This document shows positions 1 to 7,773 of a DNA stretch of 12,167 nucleotides, in pieces. Source of the stretch: Flammula alnicola (lineage: Eukaryota; Basidiomycota; Agaricomycetes; Agaricales; Strophariaceae); assembly GCA_015499995.1 (NCBI GenBank), contig JADNRV010000825.1:1-12167 (forward strand), read 5' to 3'. Position numbers and translations under genes: made by a program. How positions within the stretch are numbered: position 1 is the stretch's first letter; each line of letters opens with the position of its first letter. The notes beneath the pieces are model-generated. The model was not told the DNA's origin. It did not search any database and saw nothing but the letters and a program-made list of their open reading frames with translations.

Positions 1-1
1 T

Positions 2-55
2 TCCAAGGATGCAGAATTGCTCATCCGAGCGGGCATAAACCACGATTTCTTCTGA
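2..55 (+). CDS. Cytochrome P450, C-terminal end only (cut by window edge)
   Basis: The first bases read in one frame as SKDAELLIRAGINHDFF and then TGA at 53-55. This matches the extreme C-terminus of Agaricomycete P450s, where a 'TPRS-x-x-A-x-x-LIR-x-G' tail follows the last beta strands. The P450 at the other end of this window has the equivalent tail (TPRSEAAEKLIRSG), so the two probably belong to the same or a related subfamily. Only about 17 residues are visible; the catalytic domain lies outside the window. The call rests on this short tail and on the neighbouring paralogue, so it is moderate. It would put two P450 genes about 7.7 kb apart, both with their 3' ends facing the interval between them. 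Confidence 0.5.
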   Translation, partial: SKDAELLIRAGINHDFF

Positions 56-1496
56 GCACCGCTGAGTCATGAATTCCAAGTCGATTTCAAATGAAAGTGC
101 CTATCCGTTGATGACTTCATGTACTCTCGCGGTGTCCCAAACTCCTGATGATGCGTATTCGTACCAAGCTGCCGCCGACATCTCTACTTCAAGTTTGACA
201 TGAATGTTTGTCTAATATTTTCTTACAACACTAGAACCGAAAACGAATATACCCAAGAAATAGATAGCTATATAGTGCCGTAGACGACTTCCTGAGAGTG
301 TACCTGACATTGTGCAATGTAAATTTTCCAGGGAAACTTGTCGCTGCTTTCCCCAGGTTTTAATTAGACGATGGGCAGATTGACCTCCCGATCACGCTAA
401 GATATTTTTGGATCACCTACCCCACCGCCAAGTAAGGGTGAATGGCCTGAATCTTGCCTGGGTACACTCTTTCAAGAACGTTTGTTTCTGTACTAAGATG
501 AGAAACCATTGAAAGTTAACCCTAAAAAAAAAGGCAAATAATATGTATATAAAAGCTCCTCAAAGAATCGGGAGTTCCTTAGAACTTAGATGGAGTCCAG
601 CCTGCAGGCACGAATCGTGACCATTGTGCTGTGCCACTGCTCTGATCCTCACAAGAAGTTGTTCTAATGGGAAAGCGCGCTTTTTGTTTGAACTCATTTT
701 CGATGGCTATTGGCATGCGAATGTACGTAGACAATGCATTCGGCCCCCCGAGTTCACCGTGGAATGATGCCCGCATACTAAATCGAAGGAGGGTGGTGCG
801 ATGGTAATGGAAATTATATGGCGCTACTCTGGCGGCTCATCACAGCTTTCTAGATTGTTCGTCGCCCTCGTTGATATGAAGGAATGGAAGTTAGGTTTCC
901 GATTGTTCCTCCCGATGTAATGCTAATAGACCCTACTTACAAAGCGACTCATGCATCTCAGTGTTCTAATACGACCTTGGAACTTGAAATGATCCAAAAT
1001 AGTCGAGCGCTTTCCCTTGGTATTTTTGCCAGTTATATGCACGGACGAAGACTTGAAAAAATGCGAGAATTGGGAAAAGCTTTCGAGCTTTCGAAGCTGG
1101 TTGCGAGCGGATGCCCTTCAATTTTGGGATTGGAATTTGATTTCTTCGAGCTTCCTGTCCATGACCCTTTCAACTCGCGCCACTCCATCAAGCACCTTCC
1201 CCCGCATCACGGGTATTTGCCCATACATGACGGTACTCGGTTTCCTGTAATTCATGCCAGTCGGAACGTAGAATATTTGCCGTTCGATTAATCCAAATTC
1301 GTTGCGATTTTATTGGCTGGGACTCGTGGAGCCCCGCAAGTCGTTCTACAGAAAATGAATCTAATGCTGCTTCTCCGAGGTTCGACAACGTAAAATGTAC
1401 GTTAAGGGACGTTCTACGCCGTGAGCGCGCGAACAATACCTGTGCAGCTCATGAACGTGCAAGGGTATTTGATTATTTTGTGGCAAACGAAAAACC
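56..1496. other. Long interval without a convincing gene
   Basis: After the P450 stop I see no recognisable gene. The longest open frame (884-1291, +, 135 codons) has no motif I recognise, overlaps other open frames on both strands, and is about the length expected once by chance in a window this size. A TATA-like element at 546-555 is described separately. The stretch just before 1497 is presumably the promoter of the repeat-protein gene. A decayed gene cannot be excluded in 880-1440. Confidence 0.5.
546..555 (+). promoter_or_regulatory. Orphan TATA-box-like element
   Basis: TATATAAAAG is a strong TATA-box match. The first ATG downstream is at 590, a plausible fungal TATA-to-start distance, but it opens a frame of only 25 codons (590-667). 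No matching intron donor or conserved continuation was found. It may serve an unrecognised small or spliced gene, be a relic, or be chance in an AT-rich stretch. Confidence 0.3.
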
Positions 1497-1502
1497 TATA
1501 AG
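1497..1502 (+). promoter_or_regulatory. TATA-like element of the repeat-protein gene
   Basis: The sequence CCTATAAGAAGG lies about 85 bp upstream of the ATG at 1583. The leader between them is C/T- and A-rich (for example CAACCTCACTCGACC), as is common for expressed basidiomycete genes. No other promoter motif was identified. Confidence 0.45.
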
Positions 1503-1582
1503 AAGGGACGCCTTTTCAGCTTCAACCTCACTCGACCTCTTTTACAATCGATCACTCTCAAGTAGTACAACTGCCTCTCAAT

Positions 1583-2476
1583 ATGAACTTCACCACTGCA
1601 TTCATCTCCCTCCTCGCTGCTGTCCAAGCTGTCGTAGCCGTTCCGTTCGGTTCCTCTGAAGCAGTAGGTCGCCGTGTGGCCTGTGTATGCTCAATGGCTC
1701 ACTTGAATTCTTCCCTTTAGGCCCAGGTTGCGCCGGTCCCCGTCACCAAGCTTGTCTGCGACGGTGATAGCTACAAATGCACTGCGTCTTTGGTAAGTTA
1801 GCACACTCTGGACGCGTTTGATTCCTTCTAATCATATTACTAGGATTATGGCGACGGCAAGTGGGTCGCTCAGTGGGGAACCGCCGTTTTCCACACTAGT
1901 CTCTTCGGTGCGCCGGACCACAAGGCAGCCATTGTATGTTTCTATTTGCCCAAGCAGTCTTCAAATTTTTGCGACTGACGGTCATTTCCTTACAGAGCGC
2001 GATGGCGATGGCGCCAGTTCCTGTCACTAAGCTCGTCTGCGATGGTGACACCTACAAGTGCACTGCCGATTTGGTGGGGAATTTTCAGCCCTTCAAAGCG
2101 GATGACAAATTATTGACAATTTGTCCGTAGGACTTCGGCGATGGTAAATGGGTAGCTCAGTGGAGCACCAACGTTTTCCACCAAGGCATGTTCGCGTCTG
2201 AGGTAAGCTTATCGACACTTGGGACATTTTCAAAGCTCTTTCTGAATTACTTGCGTTCTCAGGGTGCTCAAGTTGCCCCAGTACCTGTCACCAAGCTCGT
2301 TTGTGACGGTGATTCTTACAAGTGCACTGCTAACTTGGTGAGAGAATTTTTCAGTTGTTCAGGTTGAGTACTCAATTACTGAAATTTGATGCCCCTAGGA
2401 CTACGGTGACGGACGCTGGGTTGCTCAGTGGAGCACCAATGTCTTCCACTCCAGCGCCTTCCGCGACATGAACTGA
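1583..2476 (+). CDS. Secreted protein with three tandem two-exon repeats (family not recognised)
   Basis: Seven exons join without any frame conflict: 1583-1663, 1721-1792, 1844-1933, 1996-2073, 2131-2202, 2263-2337 and 2399-2476, giving 181 residues. Exon 1 encodes a hydrophobic leader (MNFTTAFISLLAAVQAVVAV...), a good signal peptide with cleavage likely near residues 19-27. The rest is three repeats of 49-56 residues. Each repeat is made of an A exon (APVPVTKLVCDGDSYKCTA, with a C-x6-C pair) and a B exon (DYGDGKWVAQWSTNVFH). The Cys pairs are near residues 40/47, 96/103 and 145/152. Introns are 51-62 bp with GT..AG ends, all phase 0, and all exons are multiples of three. There are no Lys-Arg Kex2 sites between repeats and no membrane segment after the leader. 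I do not recognise the family. A secreted, disulfide-bonded repeat protein or a multi-unit peptide precursor are possibilities by inference only. Nothing is truncated or shifted. Confidence 0.85.
1721..2476 (+). repeat. Three-fold intragenic tandem duplication (exon pairs)
   Basis: The units are 1721-1933, 1996-2202 and 2263-2476, each containing an A exon, an intron and a B exon, and separated by further introns. The APVPVTKLVCDGD-x-YKCTA core is the same in all three, apart from Ser/Thr at one position. B exons 2 and 3 share QWSTNVFH where unit 1 has QWGTAVFH. The internal introns of units 2 and 3 also start alike (GTGgGGAATTTTCAG against GTGAGAGAATTTTTCAG), while that of unit 1 differs. 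This suggests units 2 and 3 arose by the most recent duplication. Confidence 0.85.
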
Positions 2477-3303
2477 CACCTAGGTTCCTATCCTGCCAGT
2501 GCTAGGCGGAAGGGCGCCAAGCCCGAAGAATTTGTTTGAAATGTTGGACTCAGTAGCCGTGTCGTCGACATCGTAGCAATGTTTATCCCAAGTTAGCCAG
2601 TTGAAAATCATGTACTCGAATATCTTTTTTGCAACATTGATTGAATGAAACCACAGAATATTGTCCGCTACTGCTTTGGAGCACTATGTAAGGCAAATAT
2701 ACGAGTTAGAATTTTGATACTTATTTTATTCCGACCTGCGAGGCGGTAAATGGAGGGGAAAGGAAGAAAAGCGCGTCGACCAAGTTGCGCCACACATCAT
2801 GATCGAGGAACATTTCCAGAAAAGGGTCGTCAAACAGGGTCACGTGTTGGTAAATTCGGACAGCTCGGCCAAGTCCTGCAAAGCCGACAGGTTTTGCGTC
2901 GTCGAGCTCCTACTTAGATGATATTCGGCCTTTATTGGGTTCACCTCCTTACGAAGAAATGGAGCCAGTAAATTGGGGTATCAGTTACGATATTGTGTTG
3001 GTTCTAAACCATTTACCTATCGCCAGTGGAACTTGAAATGGCGTCCAACAGCACTGGAAAGGATAAACTCAACGATGAACGACCGATACGTAGTAACTCT
3101 ACCCGGTGTGCACCTTCATCATTTCCCAGAACTGCCGCTGAACGGAGTCGTCGAGCTCTGGGAGCAAGATTCTGACCACTCCTCTTCAACTCCGACTGCT
3201 CACTCATAGGCTAATGAAAATCAATAAAAATGAATTCCCCAAAATTGTATACCATGCTGAACATGTCCCATGCGGGCTTGACAATAAACATACGACTTCA
3301 AAC
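2477..3303. other. Intergenic interval between repeat gene and DUF4246 gene
   Basis: This holds the 3' region of the repeat gene (2477 to about 2720) and the sequence past the DUF4246 stop codon. The middle contains short open frames on both strands, including the candidate minus-strand exon at 2721-2909 listed separately. A 12 bp direct repeat (GTCGTCGAGCTC) occurs at 2898-2909 and 3147-3158. I see no RNA gene or mobile-element ends. Confidence 0.4.
2721..2909 (-). CDS. Candidate terminal exon of an unrecognised minus-strand gene
   Basis: Directly after an AG (2911-2910) the minus strand is open for 62 codons to TAA at 2723-2721. The product is an amphipathic, protein-like sequence containing GLGRAVRIYQHV, FDDPFLEMFLDHDVW and ALFFLSPPF. 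A possible first exon lies upstream at 3207-3017 (starting MSEQSELKRSG), ending at a good donor (AG|GTAAAT). The phases of the two do not match by one base, so the join needs another exon or an indel. I do not recognise the family. It may be a real small gene, a gene relic, or chance: a 62-codon open frame is not rare in 12 kb. Confidence 0.22.
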   Translation of the reverse strand, partial: ELDDAKPVGFAGLGRAVRIYQHVTLFDDPFLEMFLDHDVWRNLVDALFFLSPPFTASQVGIK

Positions 3304-5499
3304 TCAATGTTCGCAAAGAGAGATGGTCTCGACCTCTATTTCCAACGCGGCGCCCTGATTGACGACAAATTCTCTCCTCTCCTCCATCAATTCCTCTCGC
3401 AAAGCCTTCGCCGTGTGTAAGCTGATCGGGAAGTCCGCATCTTCGACGATATGATCTTGTACTTGACGTGGAGGCTCTACGACATTTGAACCTCGTCGCT
3501 TCCGGGGAGTTGTGGCCGTAGACGACGAGGACGCATGATCTTGTTTCTGCCGCGCCGACTGGGATGCCTCGCGCCACCAATCCTGTCGTTGGCAAGGGAC
3601 GTGCGCGGTGCTGATGACCTTGATATTCGGGTCCACGAGGAAGAGCGCCACGATTTTGCGGTGTCCTGGCCTTGTAGGGTCGGCGAGTTTGAAGGGCCCA
3701 ACGCGGTGTTGAAGAATGTTCGAAAAGGTGAGGAGGCGACCTTCGCTCGTCTGCACACTTCCTACGTCCTGGATTGCCGGCCCGTCTTGCTCGCAGCCGA
3801 AAACGACGGTGAGCCAGTCGTAATGATCTTGTGGATAAGATATAGCAACCGTATCTTCGTCAATGAATGTCTGCCGGAATGAAATAGATGAGGGCGTGAT
3901 GTTGGAGCACGAATAGTAGTAAAGGGAAGTTGCGACAATGTGCTCATTCTACGCGTGCGTTTTGTCAGATAGTGGTCAAGGTCTAACGATGAAATAGTAA
4001 TATCGCCTACCAGTTTACCTTCCACGTGCCAGGAGCCTCCATTGTAATCGGGCTTCTCGGGCGTTAGCTCGATGTTGGCCAACTTAACGATTACTTGCAG
4101 CCCTCGCTTCCGATATTCGTCTCTTAAGCTGAAGTCGGGAGGGGAACGGAGAGGAGCGAAAGGCATTTCTGGTTCCGGGCGCACCACTTGTCGAGTATCT
4201 TCAATCCAGCTCTGACGTCTGTCGTCGAAGTCGCCTTCATCTTCGCCAGTGATCCGCTGTGGACCATCTCTCTCAGGACCAGCTTCAGGATCTGGATCGT
4301 AAATACACTCTGTGTACTCGATGCGTCGTTCATGGTACCAGGGGTATTGAAGGGGAGCTAAAGACAAGTCCCAGAGAGGAATAGACGCGGAAATCAGCTT
4401 CTCAATGAGGCCGTAGAGGGGTTTTTCAGTCGCAGGGTGAAGGTTATTGATATAGCTCGTTATCCTGGAAAGATTGTGAGAATGTATAACATGAAAGCAA
4501 CTAGCATTTACCCTACTTTGCTTCTTCTCCAGATATATCAACTTCGCAAGGGAGCCATTGGAACTTGGCACTATACGGTTTCCATAAAGCTGCGTTCAGA
4601 TAAGCCCCGATCTCGACAGTTTCGGCTTCAGGAGGAACCTCTGTGATTCTTCCTTGGCCACAACGCTCGATACAGTCCTCCAAGGTGGTAGTCTCGCCGT
4701 TCTCCAATACACGCGTACGACCATAGACGAGTGGGAAGAGAGAAGGATGGACCAAGTCCCAAACTTTCTCGTCAGAGCCTGGGTGCCAATCTCTGAGGTT
4801 GTCAGGGATCGAGTCTTCAAATTTGGTGACAGCTTGCTGCAACGCTTGCTTGAATTCTGAAGATAGGGCAGTGTCGGATTTGACCACGTCGCCATTGTAA
4901 ACGACGATCGGCGGTGGATTTGCGGGAGAAGTGAGAACAAAGGTCGCCTTGTAGCGCAGTTCGTCAAGACAGTAGTCGACCATCTTCGGGGTGATATCGC
5001 GGTCAGAAGCGAGTGCCTCGTCTCTCCATTTCTTTGCAATTTCTGGGTTGTTTACCTTAGAGGAGTAGTTGATAATGAGTTAAGCTCTGTGGGATGTCGA
5101 TTTCTGATGTGTATAAGTACCTTGATGTGCCAGTCTGGCTTGTCGGTGATGCTATTCATCAGCTGGAGCATCGTGAACTCACGAAGAGTAGTCATAGGTA
5201 GCCTGTTGGCCCCCATACTAGGATGGGCGTCATGTCGGCATTGAAATGAACTGAGAACATAGAAAACATACCTATTTCCCGTACTCAACAAATTCGGGAA
5301 AAGGTCCCCAACGTAGTCTGGATCTTGTGTACCAGGTTCGAAGTTGAGAGGGCGTCCGAAGCCTGGAAGCAGAGTCCCAGAAGATGACGCCCTCGAAAGT
5401 CGAGGATGTCCCGTTTTTCTGGGACTTGCACGCAGCGCTGGCGAGACTTCAGAGACTGTTTGGAGATGTCGAACGATAGAATACGAACCTGTCAGACAT
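3304..5499 (-). CDS. DUF4246 family protein (predicted 2OG-Fe(II) oxygenase-like fold)
   Basis: Six exons: 5499-5489, 5424-5272, 5202-5121, 5055-4517, 4464-4011 and 3948-3304. Introns are 52-69 bp, all phases agree, and the product is 627 residues. Family signatures appear in order: LLPGFGRPLNF near the N-terminus, REFTMLQLMNSITDKPDWH, VVYNGDVVKSDTA, DWHPGSD (about 172), VHPSLFPLVYGRTRV (184-198), FQWLPCEVDIS (about 247), ITSYINNLHP (263-272), LQVIVKLANIELTPEKPDY, GGSWHVEGKL (404-413), YPQDHYDWLTVVFGCEQDGP and LQHRVGPFKLADPTRPGHRK. His408-x-Glu410, His494 and Arg510 could be an iron triad and 2-oxoglutarate Arg; this is inference. The substrate is unknown. The C-terminal 80 or so residues are polar and charged. 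The start is uncertain: the first exon is only 11 bases, and an unspliced alternative begins at ATG 5546 with an Arg-rich leader resembling a mitochondrial targeting sequence. The gene is intact. Confidence 0.85.
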
Positions 5500-5570
5500 C
5501 TAAAATGCGCAAATCTCCCCGCAGCTCGGGTCTGGACTAGCAACATTGAAGACAACGGTCCGGCTCGCAA

Positions 5571-5577
5571 AATTTAA
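5571..5577 (-). promoter_or_regulatory. TATA-like element of the DUF4246 gene
   Basis: The minus strand reads GCTTTAAATTTTGC here, about 75 bp upstream of the ATG at 5499 and about 27 bp upstream of the ATG at 5546. If it is the TATA box, the spacing fits the 5499 start with a short leader better than the 5546 start. Confidence 0.3.
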
Positions 5578-6135
5578 AGCAGAGTAGGATGAGGATGGAC
5601 GATGTTTATCGAGTCATTTGTTGAGAAAGTTTCAACGTGCTGTTCAAGCCTCCAGTCCTGAGTCAAGTCGTTTGTCCGCCCCCCGTGGTCAAAGTTGATT
5701 GATGGAACTTCCTAATTTCCGAATTTTCTCAGACGTCGGCAACATACGAGCAAACAATTTTCATTGCTCTCGCATTGAAAACGGTTAAGTATGCAAAACA
5801 CTGTAAATTCTTTGACGTTTGCAGTGATTTTTTATGTTCTTAGCGTCGTATTACCGCAGTGTTTCTATCTCCCGAGTCCCCTATGAGTTCCATCCACAGG
5901 GGCACACACCAATTAAAGCGATGGCTTGAAAAGGAAATGGTTATTGTTGTATGTTAGGACCAGGAGGCTATTGTTCCTGTTTGGACCATTGTCGAAGCCT
6001 AAGCCTTTCCCTCTGCCCTCATTTATCAACCTCCCCATTTTACATTGCGCTACCCACCCTTTTTTTCTTCCAAACCACGGCAATAACCCTGCTGAAACTT
6101 CTATCTACGCACATACGTCGCAACTGACGCGCAAA
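5578..6135. other. Divergent intergenic region between the DUF4246 and the 6136 gene
   Basis: The two genes are transcribed away from each other, so this region should hold both promoters. The 5990-6135 side is C/T-rich (CCTTTTTTTCTTCC and similar), typical of a fungal 5' leader. An open frame from 5926 runs in frame into the ATG at 6136, but it has no protein-like features and is taken as leader. I found no convincing TATA box for the rightward gene. Confidence 0.4.
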
Positions 6136-7079
6136 ATGCTTGACTCATCGCCAGTGGCACTACCGCCCGTTCGCAGGCCGCTGAAACGGTCGGCATCAAC
6201 TGCCTCGTTGCCCACACCTCCAAGAACGCATCGTAAACACGCTCGTGGGAGGTCGAGGGGTCTTGCGATAGCGACAGCGATGAGAATGCCGTGTTATCGA
6301 GTGATGATGAGGAGTTGGGGGTCACAAGAAGCGGAGGACGGGTGACGCAATTGAAGCGGCTAACGAGGAGGCATTCTGGCTCAGTGGTTCAGCCGGTCTG
6401 AACGCAGATGCAGCGGCAGAGAGCTCGTCGAAGGACGACAACGCGTCCAAATCGAAGGCTGTGCCGCTTCTGTACCGCCGGAGACACGCCCAGCAGGCTC
6501 ACGTCGATTTGGCACCTGTCTCGCCTCCTCCTTCGCATCGCAAGGCAGCTGTCGCGACTCTTCCGCTCGATAGCGTTCCAGGTGCCTCCTCTTCGCCTCC
6601 TTCGACACCCAAGACGCGTTCAGCTACCAAACATGCCATCCGAGACTCGCCCGATAACCCGTTCCTTGCCACTCCTGTGAAAATCGTAGAAGATAGCGAT
6701 ACCCCAAGCCCCAGTGCAAGCAGTGCAAACCCTAGCCCACATACACCGAATCATGAAAAACCAACCGTTACATACGTCTTGTACGCTTTCCCTTTTTTTG
6801 CTTCTGCTGGGTCTGGACTAATTTATTCTTTTCTCATTTTCTCCTAGCCGCGGTGTTCGACGTGTCTACCAGAACCCACTCTACAACCACGCAGAGGACA
6901 GGCCATTTTCTCCCCCTCCTGCCTCCAAACTCCCCATCGAAGACCCAGATTACTCCCCCGCAGTCACATGCACGCCCAAGTTACTTTTCCCTGCCGCCCG
7001 TCGGCATACCAAGGGCAAGAAAGCTGCTGCTGCGGCTATCCGCACCAAGAGCAAGAAGCGCGCACGGTCGCCGTCTTGA
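6136..7079 (+). CDS. Conserved-looking basic Ser/Pro-rich nuclear-type protein, frame broken or with an unusual intron
   Basis: The start is ATG 6136 (MLDSSPVALPPVRRPLKR...) and the last exon is 6848-7079, ending RTKSKKRARSPS-stop. A clear 67 bp intron (6781-6847) joins TYV to FRGVRRVYQNPLYNHAEDRP in frame. Visible features are a Lys/Arg-rich N-terminus (RSASTASLPTPPRTHRKHARGRSRG), NEEAFW, PVSPPPSHRK, DSPDNPFLATPVK, SPHTPNHEKPTVTYV, DPDYSP and a basic tail. The protein is probably disordered and nuclear with many SP/TP sites, but this is inference and I do not know its function. The frame changes twice in exon 1, at G-runs 6257-6260 and 6317-6321. One missing G at each restores a 292-residue frame with an acidic DSDSDEN...SSDDEELG stretch. 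Alternatively a 124 bp GT-AG intron (6233-6356) bypasses both and gives 250 residues. Confidence 0.6.
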
Positions 7080-7773
7080 GCGGTGACGAGGCACAGGCTG
7101 CGGAGATCCGGCCGCTGAAGTTGAACTTTGGAGAGCCCGACAAGAAGAAGAACGTGCAGACGCTGGATCAGGAGCTCAAGACCGCTGGCGAGCCGCTCTC
7201 CATATAACCAGACCACCTCGGCGCACCGACCTTCATCAGCCCGTTCCCTCCTTTTTCTTCTTGTCTTCTTTTCCCCTTGTACGCCAAACCTCGTTTTGTC
7301 CTTCCTTTGTCCTTTCCTTCTTTCATTTCTTTTTTGGCCCTCGATTTGCGACACCTTCGAACTTGAAACCCCATAATGCCGTGTGACACCAACAACAAAC
7401 TAATCCTCTTATCTCTCCAAACAAACTACAAATTACTCCACTTCGTGCCCAGTGCTCCGAGCCTCGAGGCTTACCCAGCTGTAAACCTCCACCTCCACCT
7501 CCTACCTAAAACTAACATAGCCATAACGATTCTCCGATGTCCCATAGCATACATACATATATACGTATGACTTGATCAGTCCTTCTTGACTCCAGTTCGA
7601 TTTTCAGTAGGGAAATCGTGTATCGACGTACATATATATATTCTACCTGTTCACGATGCGCGCCCACCATGCCAGACAGACAGTACTTATTACATTTATA
7701 CACATACATACACTTACATACACCTATACATCAATCACCTCTTGAAATAAGAGAGAGAAATTGAAAAGCAACG
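7080..7773. other. Convergent 3' region with pyrimidine tract and AT/AC simple sequence
   Basis: The rightward 6136 gene and the leftward P450 both end here. Bases 7230-7340 are strongly C/T-rich on the + strand (for example CCTCCTTTTTCTTCTTGTC). Further on are short imperfect simple repeats: CATACATACATATATACG (7548-7565), a TATATATA run near 7634-7640 and CACATACATACACTTACATA near 7701-7720. Open frames here are short, low in complexity and unrecognised. No tRNA or other RNA gene was seen. Confidence 0.45.

Noticed and set aside
884..1291. 135-codon open frame on the + strand
   Set aside because: It has no recognisable motif, no signal peptide, overlaps other open frames, and its length is within chance expectation for 12 kb read in six frames.
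1583..2476. Kex2-processed RiPP-type precursor (dikaritin-like)
   Set aside because: No Lys-Arg or Arg-Arg sites separate the repeats, and no UstYa-type partner is visible, so the label is not supported.
7500..7740. Short open frames in the TA/CA-rich 3' region (7376-7570 +, 7512-7709 -)
   Set aside because: They arise from simple-sequence DNA in converging 3' regions and have no protein-like features.
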